The translations under genes and the position numbers were made by a program. Below, one piece after another: positions 28,894 to 37,750 of a stretch of DNA of 64,000 nucleotides (positions within the stretch are counted from its first letter, which is position 1; each line of letters starts with the position of its first letter). Source of the DNA: Parendozoicomonas haliclonae (GTDB lineage: Bacteria > Pseudomonadota > Gammaproteobacteria > Pseudomonadales > Endozoicomonadaceae). The notes beneath the pieces were generated by a model. The model searched no databases. It was not told the DNA's origin and saw only the letters and a program-made list of their open reading frames with translations. Location of the stretch: contig NZ_FWPT01000003.1 of assembly GCF_900174585.1 (NCBI RefSeq), forward strand, positions 496,001 through 560,000, read 5' to 3'.

Positions 28894-31026
28894 ATGGAAA
28901 AGCAATCCTCTTCAGCCGCTGGTTATACTCGTGCCCGGGGGAGCATCAGCCCCCAGGGTGCCACTCTCGTAAACGACCAGCTGCGCCCCTGCTCCATTGC
29001 AGAGGCCACCGGCGTGAACTTCGCCGTCTATGCCCCCAAGGCCAAGCAGCTTATTCTGGCGCTGTTTGACCGCTCCGGGGATGAAACCCAACTCAATATG
29101 TTCAAGTCGCCACAGGGCATCTGGCACATCTACGTGTCAGGCCTGACTGCCGGACAGCTTTATGGCTTCCGGGCCGACGGGCGCTGGAAGGCACATACGA
29201 CACCTCGCTTTAATGTTCACAAGCTGTTGATGGATCCCTACGCCCGAGAGATTCAGGGTGAAGTGCAATGGTGTGATCAGCTGTTTGACTACACCGTTGC
29301 TGAAGCCGAGGAAAACCAGACCTACTGGGTTCAGAACACCAGCGACAGTGCCCCGTTTATGCCCCGCAGTGTGGTGCGGGCCTCCGAGTTTGACTGGCAG
29401 GGAACAGAGAAGCCGGCCATCTCTGATCAGAACAGTGTTATCTATGAAACTCATCTGAAAGGTTTTACTCGCAATCATCCAGATATTCCTGAACAGCTAC
29501 GCGGTACCTACCTTGGCATGTGTCATCCGGTGGCCATTGCTTATCTGAAAGAGTTGGGTATTACCGCAGTTGAGCTGATGCCGGTGACCTCTAAGGTCAG
29601 TGAACAGCGTCTGGCCGATCTGGGGCTGAGCAATTACTGGGGTTACAACCCGCTCTGCCTGATGGCACCGGAACCCAGTCTGGCGGTTTCCGATCCCGTC
29701 ACCGAACTGAAGACACTGGTTAGAGAACTGCACCGGGCCGGTATTGAAGTGATTCTTGATGTTGTCTTTAACCACAGCTGTGAAGCCGGCCATGGTGGTC
29801 CTATTCTCAGCATGCGCGGGCTGGCAGAAAACGAGTACTACCATATCGATATTCACGATGGTCAGACCTATGCACTGAATTACAGCGGCTGCGGCAACAC
29901 CATGAACTTCGACAGCCCGCAAACCTTGAAACTGACCATGGATGCCTTGCGCAGCTGGGCGGATGAGTATCAGGTGGATGGTTTCCGCTTTGATCTGGCA
30001 CCGATTATGGCCCGCCAACATCGGATGTTTAATCGTCACAGCCCCTTCTTCTTTGCTATCACCCAGGACCCAGTACTTAGCCAATTGAAGATGATTGCCG
30101 AGCCCTGGGATATCGGCCCTGACGGCTACCAGCTTACTGGCTTCCCGGGAGACTGGCAGTCCTGGAATGACCGTTACCGGGATGGCTGCCGCAAGTTCTG
30201 GAATGGCTCCCCTTATCAGGAATCAGAAATGGCTGCCCGCTTCTGCGGCTCTGAAGACCTGTTCCATGAGCAGACTTATCTGGCCACGGTCAACTATATC
30301 TGCAGCCATGATGGCTTTACCCTGATGGATCTGGTGTCTTATAACGAACGCCACAATCTGGATAACCGCGAGCACAACCGGGATGGGGATTCCCATAACA
30401 ACTCTTGGAACCATGGCGTTGAGGGAGAGACCAGCAATCGCAAGGTTCGGGATGCACGACTGCGTTCCCGTAAAAACCTGCTCGCGACACTGATGCTGGC
30501 CAAGGGCACACCAATGCTGATGGCCGGTGACGAGTTCAGCAACACTCAGCATGGCAATAACAATGCCTACTGCCAGGACTCTTCCTGCATTACCTGGCAG
30601 GACTGGCACTGGCAGACCGATGCAGCCAGTGACGGTGCCCGTATGCAGGCCTTTACCCGGGATATGATTGCCTTGCGTCGAAGCCGACCGCTGCTGACTG
30701 ACCACAACCATCAGGCCTGCTATGAATTTTTCTCACCGGAAGGGCATTGGCTGCGTCCGGATGAGCTCTCCCATTACGGATACCCCGGCCTGCTGGTACG
30801 CATCCACAGTGATGAGGGGGACGACAGTGAAGAGCTATATGTTTTAATGAACCGCAGCTCTCAACCGATTAAAGTGCAACTTCCCAGGCACTCAAAGCCG
30901 CACCGGCGCTGGTTTGTCATGATGCGAACAGACAAGGAGCCATCCTTTGTGAATGAACCGCTTCTGCTGAATGGCTGGTACGAGGTTCCGGCCAACAGCC
31001 TGACCCTGATCCGGGAAGTTGATTGA
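28894..31026 (+). CDS. glgX: Glycogen debranching enzyme GlgX
   Basis: 710 residues, GH13 with an N-terminal CBM48-like domain (about 35-130). It hydrolyses alpha-1,6 branches left by the phosphorylase. The nucleophile is Asp367 in GFRFDLAPIM, and other family segments are DVVFNHSCEAG, IAEPWDIGPDGYQL and NYICSHDGFTLMDL. It is longer than E. coli GlgX (657), mainly at the N-terminus, which carries about 25 polar residues, and near the C-terminus. No clear Shine-Dalgarno precedes ATG 28894. Confidence 0.92.
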   Translation: MEKQSSSAAGYTRARGSISPQGATLVNDQLRPCSIAEATGVNFAVYAPKAKQLILALFDRSGDETQLNMFKSPQGIWHIYVSGLTAGQLYGFRADGRWKAHTTPRFNVHKLLMDPYAREIQGEVQWCDQLFDYTVAEAEENQTYWVQNTSDSAPFMPRSVVRASEFDWQGTEKPAISDQNSVIYETHLKGFTRNHPDIPEQLRGTYLGMCHPVAIAYLKELGITAVELMPVTSKVSEQRLADLGLSNYWGYNPLCLMAPEPSLAVSDPVTELKTLVRELHRAGIEVILDVVFNHSCEAGHGGPILSMRGLAENEYYHIDIHDGQTYALNYSGCGNTMNFDSPQTLKLTMDALRSWADEYQVDGFRFDLAPIMARQHRMFNRHSPFFFAITQDPVLSQLKMIAEPWDIGPDGYQLTGFPGDWQSWNDRYRDGCRKFWNGSPYQESEMAARFCGSEDLFHEQTYLATVNYICSHDGFTLMDLVSYNERHNLDNREHNRDGDSHNNSWNHGVEGETSNRKVRDARLRSRKNLLATLMLAKGTPMLMAGDEFSNTQHGNNNAYCQDSSCITWQDWHWQTDAASDGARMQAFTRDMIALRRSRPLLTDHNHQACYEFFSPEGHWLRPDELSHYGYPGLLVRIHSDEGDDSEELYVLMNRSSQPIKVQLPRHSKPHRRWFVMMRTDKEPSFVNEPLLLNGWYEVPANSLTLIREVD

Positions 31027-31027
31027 T

Positions 31028-32059
31028 ATGAAAAGGGATTTTGAGCAAGAGATGAACAAGACCATTCCTAACGATTCAGGCAATCAGCAGAAGCTGTTTC
31101 TGGTCAGCGATATCGGCGGCACCAATGCCCGCTTCGGGCTTGTTGATGCCGAGAGTAACACCCTGCACCACATCGCTACCTACAGCGTGAAAAACTATCC
31201 GATCTTTGAAGACGCGGTGGATGCCTATCTTCAGGATCACGCTATCTCCAGTATTGCCGGTGCCTGTCTGGCGGTTGCCGGACCAGTGGCAAACAACGAA
31301 GTCAAGATGACCAACAGCAGCTGGCATATCAAAGCTTCCACCTTCTGTGAGCACTTCAACTGTGAGCATTTCTGGCTGATCAATGATTTTGTTGCCCAGT
31401 CCATGGCAGTGCCTTGCCTGGAAGAGCAGGAAATCATTGCCCTGGATGATCGTAAGAAAGACGACAATGCCCCGCTTCTTGTCCTCGGCCCAGGTACCGG
31501 TCTGGGTGCAGGCCTGCTGGTGAAAACCCCGGTTGGCTGGCAGCCTTGCCCTGGGGAAGGTGGCCATATGGACTTTGGCCCGGTTTCTGAAACGGATTTG
31601 ATGGTCTGGAAATATATTAAACAGGAACATGGTCGCCTGCCATGCTGGGAAGATGTTCTCTCCGGCTATGGTCTGGAAAGCCTCTATGCAGCCCATGCGG
31701 CAGAAGCCGGCACACATGAAAAACTGGCAGCCAGTGAAGTGACGGCTAAGGCTTTGGCAGACCAGGACTCTCTGGCCTTTACCGTTGTTCAATACTTCCT
31801 GAGACAGCTAGCACGCTTTTCCAGCAATCTGGCGGCCATCACTGGTGCCAAAGGCGGGGTTTATATTGCTGGCGGTATCGTTCCGCGGGTTATTACTCTG
31901 CTGGACAGAGATGCGTTCCGCAGCATCTTTGAGCAACGCGAGAAGATTCCTGGCTATATGGAAAGCATTCCGGTATCACTTGTTGTGGCAGCTAACCCGG
32001 GCCTGACCGGTTCTGCGGCTTATCTTCACCAGCAACTCGCGCTGGCAGAAAGAGTCTGA
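31028..32059 (+). CDS. glk: Glucokinase (ROK-independent Glk type)
   Basis: 343 residues. It phosphorylates glucose with ATP. The phosphate-binding loop DIGGTNARFG follows a short N-terminal extension, then NDFVAQS, the ATP/substrate segment GPGTGLGAG, and PCPGEGGHMDFGP. It lies one base after the glgX stop, so coupling is likely. The ATG at 31028 is preceded by GGGAAG; a second ATG 24 bases later would give a more usual N-terminus and cannot be ruled out. Context: glucose released by MalQ and GlgX enters glycolysis here. Confidence 0.9.
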   Translation: MKRDFEQEMNKTIPNDSGNQQKLFLVSDIGGTNARFGLVDAESNTLHHIATYSVKNYPIFEDAVDAYLQDHAISSIAGACLAVAGPVANNEVKMTNSSWHIKASTFCEHFNCEHFWLINDFVAQSMAVPCLEEQEIIALDDRKKDDNAPLLVLGPGTGLGAGLLVKTPVGWQPCPGEGGHMDFGPVSETDLMVWKYIKQEHGRLPCWEDVLSGYGLESLYAAHAAEAGTHEKLAASEVTAKALADQDSLAFTVVQYFLRQLARFSSNLAAITGAKGGVYIAGGIVPRVITLLDRDAFRSIFEQREKIPGYMESIPVSLVVAANPGLTGSAAYLHQQLALAERV

Positions 32060-32063
32060 AACG

Positions 32064-32112
32064 AAAATGCCCCAGGCTGTTGATAACAGTATCAACAGCC
32101 TGGGGCATTTTT
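32064..32112. terminator. Strong bidirectional terminator between glk and pspC
   Basis: A perfect 21-bp stem (32065-32085 with 32090-32110), loop ACAG, with A-run before and T-run after. Confidence 0.92.
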
Positions 32113-32128
32113 ATCTGGCGATTCTGGC

Positions 32129-32608
32129 TCAGGTCATCTTCGACAGTTCGCTAAAGTCCCGTGCGGTTTTCAAGTGCCCGGAGGCAATACAACCTTCCAG
32201 TTTACCGACCCGGCCTTCCAGCCGGTCCATGCTTCGGCTTAACTGTTTGACCGTGTGACGGGAAACCTCTTTCACTTCCGGTTCTTCAATCTCAGTCACC
32301 GTTGATTCTTCAACCTTTTTGGAGACATTGGTATCAGCATCGGTTTCAACCGTAACCTTTACCTTTTTCAGCTTCTTCTTTTTTTTCTTTTTAGAAGAGC
32401 CTTCCGTCATGCTGAGAATCACGCCAACGGCAATATAAACCACAATAAACCGAGACATGGAGAACATATAAGCGCCGGCTGCGGTAAAAATCCTCACCAG
32501 CAGAACATCAACATTCAACTTCCAGGCGATATAACTGCACACGCCCATGATGGCCGATTTTGGACGCTCCTTTTCATCCGGACGTAACGCTTCCTTTAAT
32601 GCGCCCAT
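32129..32608 (-). CDS. pspC: Phage shock protein C
   Basis: 159 residues. The PspC domain (RPKSAIMGVCSYIAWKLNVD) contains an amphipathic segment and then a membrane helix around RFIVVYIAVGVIL. A lysine-rich stretch and an acidic/coiled-coil C-terminus follow, with the leucine-repeat VKQLSRSMDRLEGRVGKLE. It is longer than E. coli PspC (119). PspC senses envelope stress with PspB and binds PspA. I start at ATG 32608, whose A is shared with the pspB stop (TAATG). Confidence 0.88.
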   Translation of the reverse strand: MGALKEALRPDEKERPKSAIMGVCSYIAWKLNVDVLLVRIFTAAGAYMFSMSRFIVVYIAVGVILSMTEGSSKKKKKKKLKKVKVTVETDADTNVSKKVEESTVTEIEEPEVKEVSRHTVKQLSRSMDRLEGRVGKLEGCIASGHLKTARDFSELSKMT

Positions 32609-32844
32609 TAAACCCGCTCCCTCCAACCTGGAACTTCAGCATCCAGAATACGTTCCAGTGTATGAACACGTTCCTGAACATGCTCAACCCGATGAACGGT
32701 TTCTTCAAACAGAACCCTGGATTCTTCATCAAGACGGCGTGAATCTCTTACTTTCATTACGTAATGAAAAATCAACCAGGGCAGAAAAAGAAACAGTGTA
32801 AGAATCGTGCTCAATGGAACTATGTCATGCAGTACCGATTCCAT
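32608..32844 (-). CDS. pspB: Phage shock protein B
   Basis: 78 residues: one N-terminal membrane helix (STILTLFLFLPWLIFHYVMK) and a cytoplasmic coiled coil (EETVHRVEHVQERVHTLERI). This is the normal PspB size and layout. It partners PspC at the inner membrane. Its stop overlaps the pspC start. Confidence 0.88.
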   Translation of the reverse strand: MESVLHDIVPLSTILTLFLFLPWLIFHYVMKVRDSRRLDEESRVLFEETVHRVEHVQERVHTLERILDAEVPGWRERV

Positions 32845-32979
32845 TTATTCCCCCCGAAACAGAAGCTGTTGCCTTTCTACTCTCTAGCTACAAACAGAAC
32901 AACAGCTTTCATAATTATTATTCAATTCAGAATCCTAAACTGCACAGCTTTTTTTATCCAGCTCAGTCTAAATCCAGTT

Positions 32980-33660
32980 TCAGGCTTTTTCCTTCTCAGA
33001 CTGTTCCTGAGCAATACCCGCTTTTAATGCTTCCAGTTCAGCATCAACAGAGGCGGTAATTTCCAGAGCGGCCAGTTCATCATTTAATGAAGCCAGACCC
33101 AGACCATCCGCTTCCAGCTTGCTGTCGAGAGCATCCAGATCCCGTTCCATCTGCTCAAACCGGGCTTCGTGACGAATCCGCTTGTCTTCACGGGTCTGCT
33201 CATGAACCTTGAGGCGGTTCTGGCTCACCTGCTTGCGCAACCGGATGGAATCCAGACGCTTGCGGGCTTCCTTCATGGTGCTCTGCAGGCGGGCGATGTC
33301 TTCATCATACTTGCCCAGCTGCGCTTCCATCTCTTCCTGGAACGCCTGCTTTTCTTCAAGGTGGGTCAGCAGCTTTTGCTTCTCGGCCAGAGCCTGACGG
33401 GCCAGATCTTCACGGTTATGCTTGAGCGCCAGAGTGGCTTTGTTGGTCCAGTCCTTGATCTGGTCTTCCAGATTCTCAATCCGGCGCTCGGACTCTTTCT
33501 TGTCTGCAATCAGCCGGGCTGCGTCGGAACGAACCTCTACCAGCGTTTCTTCCATTTCCTGCAGCATCAGCCTCGCCATCTTTTCCGGATCCTCTGCCTT
33601 ATCCAGAATCGAGGTAATGTTGGCATTCAAAATATCACTCAGACGAGAAAAGATTCCCAT
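32980..33660 (-). CDS. pspA: Phage shock protein A
   Basis: 226 residues, coiled-coil PspA/IM30 (ESCRT-III-like) protein. The N-terminal amphipathic helix MGIFSRLSDILNANITSILD binds membrane; the rest is almost all long helix. It stabilises damaged inner membrane and inhibits PspF when unstressed. It lies between the small exported protein and pspB in one minus-strand operon. Confidence 0.94.
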   Translation of the reverse strand: MGIFSRLSDILNANITSILDKAEDPEKMARLMLQEMEETLVEVRSDAARLIADKKESERRIENLEDQIKDWTNKATLALKHNREDLARQALAEKQKLLTHLEEKQAFQEEMEAQLGKYDEDIARLQSTMKEARKRLDSIRLRKQVSQNRLKVHEQTREDKRIRHEARFEQMERDLDALDSKLEADGLGLASLNDELAALEITASVDAELEALKAGIAQEQSEKEKA

Positions 33661-33691
33661 AACACATCTCCCAGCTTTTTATTAACAGCGC

Positions 33692-33952
33692 TTAAATCAG
33701 TTTGTCTTCTTCGTTATTATCACCTGATTGCTCGACATACTCCCCTTCCTCCTTCTGGGGCAGCGCGTCGATAATCATGCGGAACTGCTTCGCCATTTCA
33801 GCTGGCAGCTGATCACGCACCTCTTGCTCAATGGCGGCCATTGCCTCAATTTCCATGGCGGTCAGATCCTCATCACAAGGAGATGCAGACGCGCTCATAA
33901 TGCCGAAACCTAGAACTGCTGCAACTACCTTCAGAGAAATACCCATTTTCAT
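33692..33952 (-). CDS. Small exported protein, first gene of the psp operon
   Basis: 86 residues with a signal peptide ending about SASAS. The mature part is acidic and helical (EDLTAMEIEAMAAIEQEVRDQLPAEMAKQFRMII). I know no family for it. It is 31 bases upstream of pspA and directly downstream of the sigma-54-like promoter, so it should be made with PspA. ATG 33952 follows AAGGAAGG. A periplasmic stress-related partner of the Psp system is an inference from position only. Confidence 0.7.
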   Translation of the reverse strand: MKMGISLKVVAAVLGFGIMSASASPCDEDLTAMEIEAMAAIEQEVRDQLPAEMAKQFRMIIDALPQKEEGEYVEQSGDNNEEDKLI

Positions 33953-34021
33953 AACCTTCCTTGTTTCACTAACCGTTGAATTTAAAGTTGGTAAATAATT
34001 TTTGTTGTTGATTAATACATA

Positions 34022-34037
34022 TCAGCATTCGTGCCAA
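34022..34037 (-). promoter_or_regulatory. Sigma-54-like promoter of the psp operon
   Basis: On the minus strand TTGGCACG (34037-34030) is a perfect -24 element, as in E. coli pspA. The -12 region at correct spacing reads CTGA, a weak match to TTGC. Transcription would start near 34010, about 58 bases before the first gene. AT-rich DNA upstream (34040-34090) could bind IHF, and PspF sites are expected there. Confidence 0.55.
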
Positions 34038-34171
34038 CATTTCTGAATATAGCTAACTTTATGTTTATTAAAGATTTATTTTGAATTACTGAATAATTGA
34101 TGACTGCACGCGACTGGTAAAAGAAACCAATTAGTGGTTTTATTAACCAAAACACAAGAAAACCAACCACA

Positions 34172-35272
34172 ATGCCTACCGGTAAAAAAAACCTCATTGG
34201 TTCTTCCCCCGCTTTTCTGGAGATGCAGGAAGCGGTTTCCCAGTATGCCAGGCACCAGCGGCCGGTTTTGATTATTGGTGAACGAGGTACCGGTAAGGAA
34301 GAAATCGCCAACCGTCTGCATTTTCTCTCCCCACGCTGGCAACAGAATCTGATTAAGCTCAATTGCGCAGCCTTTAATGATGAGTTACTTGATTCGGAAT
34401 TATTCGGCCATGAATCCGGTGCCTTTACCGGCGCGAGACAGACGCGCACAGGCCTGTTTGAAGAAGCCGATGGCGGCACCCTGTTTCTGGATGAGCTGGC
34501 AACTATGGGCGCACGGCTGCAGGAGAAACTGCTGCGGGTGATTGAATACGGTGAGTTCTACCGGGTCGGCAGTTCCAAGCCGATCAATGTCGATGTGCGG
34601 GTAGTCGCCGCGACCAACGAACATCTGCCTACCCTCGCCGCTCAGGGCAAGTTTCGCCATGATCTTCTGGACCGGCTGGCCTTTGATGTGATCGCTGTAC
34701 CGCCTCTCAGGGCGCGCCGTGACGATATCCTTCCTCTGGCCCACCACTTTGCCATGGGCATGATCCATGAGCTGACCGATGGTTATGGGCTGGAAGATTT
34801 TGAAGGCTTTACCGATGAGGTGATTGAAACCCTCTACAGCTATCGCTGGCCGGGTAATATCCGTGAGCTGAAAAACGCGGTGGAACGGAGTGTTTGTCGC
34901 TCGGCACCGGGCGTACCTGTGGACACTCTGGTTCTCGATCCTTTCCATTCACCATGGCTGGAAGCTTTGGATCAATCTCCAACACCTGCAGCAACAGAGC
35001 AGCCTCAGGAGCCCACACAGAGCACTGCGGAAGAGATACGCATTGAGACCGTTCAGAAAGGTATCTTTGAACAGGCCATAAGCCAACTGCAGCGACAGAA
35101 AGCGGTCAGTATGAAAAAGATTCTAAAGCAGGTGGAAGAAGACCTGCTCAAAAGCGCACTGCAGGCCAGCCAGTACAATCAGAAGCGGACAGCGGATATG
35201 CTGGGGCTTAGCTACGACCAGATTCGCAGCCTGATTCGCAAGTATGCCCCGAAAAAAGAGCGCAGTGCTTAA
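34172..35272 (+). CDS. pspF: Sigma-54 enhancer-binding activator PspF
   Basis: 366 residues with no N-terminal receiver domain, as expected for PspF. Walker A GERGTGKE is at 36-43, the sigma-54 contact loop GAFTGA at 83-88, Walker B GGTLFLDE at 101-108, and a Fis-type helix-turn-helix at the C-terminus (ADMLGLSYDQIRSLIRKY). A 60-residue linker rich in Pro, Thr and Gln (about 255-315) makes it longer than E. coli PspF (325). It is divergent from the psp operon. Its stop shares TTAA with the convergent acetyltransferase gene. Confidence 0.92.
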   Translation: MPTGKKNLIGSSPAFLEMQEAVSQYARHQRPVLIIGERGTGKEEIANRLHFLSPRWQQNLIKLNCAAFNDELLDSELFGHESGAFTGARQTRTGLFEEADGGTLFLDELATMGARLQEKLLRVIEYGEFYRVGSSKPINVDVRVVAATNEHLPTLAAQGKFRHDLLDRLAFDVIAVPPLRARRDDILPLAHHFAMGMIHELTDGYGLEDFEGFTDEVIETLYSYRWPGNIRELKNAVERSVCRSAPGVPVDTLVLDPFHSPWLEALDQSPTPAATEQPQEPTQSTAEEIRIETVQKGIFEQAISQLQRQKAVSMKKILKQVEEDLLKSALQASQYNQKRTADMLGLSYDQIRSLIRKYAPKKERSA

Positions 35273-35778
35273 CAGAGACTCTTTCGGTAACGCAGCTCGG
35301 TCAGGCCGGAGTCTCGATAGGTTTTCTCACCACCATCACAGGCAAACCCGGCTCGCTCATAAAACCTGCGAGCCTGATGATTATCTGCCAGAACCCAGAG
35401 CGTCAGTTCGGTAAAACCCTGCGTGGCCAGCTTCTGTTCAGCCAGTGCCATAAGCCTTTGTCCAACACCTCGCCCTATGGCTTCGGGCAAAACGTAAATC
35501 GCCCAGACTTCACCGACCGTATCCTCAACATCGTCATCTCGGCTTTTGGCGAAATCAACAAAACCAACAACCTGCTCACCCTGTTCACAGACATAAGCCT
35601 CAAGGTGAGCGGTTTTCAGAAAAGCGGTTCGCCCGGCTGCACGCTTCTCAACATCGAGATTATCCAGAACCTCATCCGCCATAATGCCGCGATAGGCAAA
35701 GCGCCAGCCAGCAACCGAGATTTCAGAGATAACAAAATTATCTTCTTTGATGGCCGGGCGCAGAAACAGCTGAGTCAT
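35269..35778 (-). CDS. GNAT N-acetyltransferase (last gene of the export operon)
   Basis: 169 residues, GNAT fold. The acetyl-CoA loop is VLPEAIGRGVGQRLM, followed by NHQARRFYERAGF, the usual last strand and helix. The substrate is unknown. It is 8 bases after the VOC gene and is the last of seven same-strand genes that begin with an ABC exporter pair. Its stop overlaps that of pspF in a TTAA palindrome. Confidence 0.82.
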   Translation of the reverse strand: MTQLFLRPAIKEDNFVISEISVAGWRFAYRGIMADEVLDNLDVEKRAAGRTAFLKTAHLEAYVCEQGEQVVGFVDFAKSRDDDVEDTVGEVWAIYVLPEAIGRGVGQRLMALAEQKLATQGFTELTLWVLADNHQARRFYERAGFACDGGEKTYRDSGLTELRYRKSLC

Positions 35779-35786
35779 AACGCGTG

Positions 35787-36176
35787 TCAGTCCTTAACGT
35801 CGGTATAAACAACGGCTTCGATATTATTACCGTCCGGATCCAACAGGAAAGCCGCATAGTAGTTTGGGGCATAGTCTTTGCGGAACCCGGGTTTACCATT
35901 GCAGGTATACTGTCCGGCTATGCCTTGCTGATGAAAAGCATCAACCGCTGCAGGATTCTCAGCCGAGAAGGCAATATGAGCAGGGCTTGGAAGTGAGGCC
36001 TGACTATCTGGTTGTTTCTCAATCAGGAAACGCACCTTGGAATCATTAATAACCCCAAAGCCGGCAGCAAAATCATCCGACCACTTCAGCTCAATATTCA
36101 ATGGAAGCAAAACCCTGGAATAGAACTGCTGACAGGCTTCGAGGTTGGTAACCTTGATTTCAAAATGATCGATCAT
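35787..36176 (-). CDS. VOC-family protein (glyoxalase/bleomycin-resistance fold)
   Basis: 129 residues with the paired beta-alpha-beta-beta-beta fold: it begins MIDHFEIKVTNLEACQQFY and ends YYAAFLLDPDGNNIEAVVY. The metal-site pattern is His4, then a C-terminal Glu. Such proteins include glyoxalases, dioxygenases and drug-binding resistance proteins; the role here is not determined. It lies 2 bases after the first GNAT gene and 8 bases before the second. Confidence 0.82.
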   Translation of the reverse strand: MIDHFEIKVTNLEACQQFYSRVLLPLNIELKWSDDFAAGFGVINDSKVRFLIEKQPDSQASLPSPAHIAFSAENPAAVDAFHQQGIAGQYTCNGKPGFRKDYAPNYYAAFLLDPDGNNIEAVVYTDVKD

Positions 36177-36178
36177 AA

Positions 36179-36676
36179 TTATTCTTTACTCAGGTTCTTC
36201 TTCATCAATTGACCACGTTCTTCTGTCGGCTCACCTTCCTTGTACCAGCCATTTTTCAGATAAAAGCGTTCCGCACGATCATTACCAGGTATATAGCGCA
36301 GAGAGGCATCACGGCATCCCCAACGTTTCAAGGCCTCAATCACATAGTCATGCAGCAATTGCCCAAAACCATTGCCACGGTATTCCGGAATCAGATAGAA
36401 CAAATTGATATGGGCAAAAGACTCTCCTTCTGCTGTTTTTAAATCCGGCATAAATTCCAACTGCCCAATACATCTATCGCCATGCCAGACCAAAAGAAAA
36501 CTCTCCGGGTTGTGCTTGGCGATCCGTTGAAACCATTTAATAGTGGCCGCCGCTGAGAAAGTTTCATCGGAACCATAACTGGCCTTCCAGGCATCACGCC
36601 GAAAAGCCAGACAGGTCTGTAGATCGGTCTCCAGATTTACGGAGCGGTAATCCAACTCATCATCTACAACATCCAC
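36179..36676 (-). CDS. GNAT N-acetyltransferase
   Basis: 165 residues, GNAT fold with the CoA loop LIPEYRGNGFGQLL and the segment NDRAERFYLKNGWYKEG near the C-terminus. The substrate is unknown. It starts 11 bases after the RND adaptor and is 2 bases before the VOC gene, so co-expression with the pump is likely. Confidence 0.82.
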   Translation of the reverse strand: MDVVDDELDYRSVNLETDLQTCLAFRRDAWKASYGSDETFSAAATIKWFQRIAKHNPESFLLVWHGDRCIGQLEFMPDLKTAEGESFAHINLFYLIPEYRGNGFGQLLHDYVIEALKRWGCRDASLRYIPGNDRAERFYLKNGWYKEGEPTEERGQLMKKNLSKE

Positions 36677-36687
36677 GGTACATCCTT

Positions 36688-37734
36688 TTATTTCTGAAGC
36701 GTTATATCCTGCTTATCCCGCAGACGGTTACTGCCACGCACAACAACATCATCACCAATCGCCAGTTCACCGGTAACAATGGCAGTATTTTTATCGCCAT
36801 AAACTACATTGACCGGAGTCTTCAGCACGGAAAGCTTGCCTTCATCGCCATCAACAACCCGGAACACCACATGGCCGGTTTCCCGCAAGACCAGCGCATC
36901 ACGGGGCAGAACTTTTACATCATTGGGCAGAGGAACAGGAATCGCGACCTGAACCGGTGTTCCCGGCAGCCAGCTGTCGGATTCCAGATCAAGGCGAACC
37001 TCCACCAGCCGTGATTGCTTGTCCGCGCCTGCGGCCATCTGGCTGATGCTGGCAACAGCCTGCTCGTTATCATCCTTCTTAATGGTCAGGGACTGTTCGG
37101 CTTTCAAGCGGTCGGCAACATCCAGTGGTACCTGCATCCTGACTTCCAGCTCGGTGGTATTCACCAGCTGCAGCAATCGATCACCGGTGGACACATACTG
37201 CCCCGGCTGCTGATAGCGAGTGTTTACCCGACCATCAAAAGGTGCCGTTAGCCGTGTACGCTGAATACGGTCTTCCAGTCGTTCAATCTGGGTACGGGAG
37301 AAGTCCACATCAATTTCAGCCATTGCCAGATCATGGGCAGCCCGATCCAGATCAACCCGGGAGACGCTGGACTTTTTAGCCAGTGAGGAAAGACGTTTAT
37401 ATTCCGCAGCCAAGTAACGCTGGCTCTGTTCCGCCTTTTTCAATTCCAGCCGGCTAACCTTCAGCTCCAGCTGCAATTGCTTATCATCCTGACGAAGAAT
37501 CCCATCGCCAGCCTGAACCTGCTCGCCAAAAGCTGCCAGCGAGACAATACGACCACTGGCCTCCGCGCTGATATCCACAGTCTCGCTGCTGGACACCGAG
37601 CCATTAATCCAGCTGACCGGATGCTCACTGACCGCTGAGACTTCCGTTGTGGTCACAGAGGCCGCACTGGCTGACAGACTAAAACCGGAAAGAGCCAGAA
37701 GCGTGCCGGCCAATAGTTTGAAAGATGCTCTCAT
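36688..37734 (-). CDS. RND efflux periplasmic adaptor (membrane fusion protein)
   Basis: 348 residues with a signal peptide ending SASAA. The lipoyl halves are at ISAEASGRIVSLAAFGEQVQAGD and RLTAPFDGRVNTRYQQPGQYV, separated by a short helical hairpin, and beta-barrel and membrane-proximal domains follow. It joins the inner-membrane pump to an outer-membrane channel. It is 16 bases downstream of the permease gene, an inverted order compared with many RND operons. No outer-membrane channel gene is nearby. Confidence 0.87.
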   Translation of the reverse strand: MRASFKLLAGTLLALSGFSLSASAASVTTTEVSAVSEHPVSWINGSVSSSETVDISAEASGRIVSLAAFGEQVQAGDGILRQDDKQLQLELKVSRLELKKAEQSQRYLAAEYKRLSSLAKKSSVSRVDLDRAAHDLAMAEIDVDFSRTQIERLEDRIQRTRLTAPFDGRVNTRYQQPGQYVSTGDRLLQLVNTTELEVRMQVPLDVADRLKAEQSLTIKKDDNEQAVASISQMAAGADKQSRLVEVRLDLESDSWLPGTPVQVAIPVPLPNDVKVLPRDALVLRETGHVVFRVVDGDEGKLSVLKTPVNVVYGDKNTAIVTGELAIGDDVVVRGSNRLRDKQDITLQK

Positions 37735-37750
37735 TATTATTCTCTTCCCT

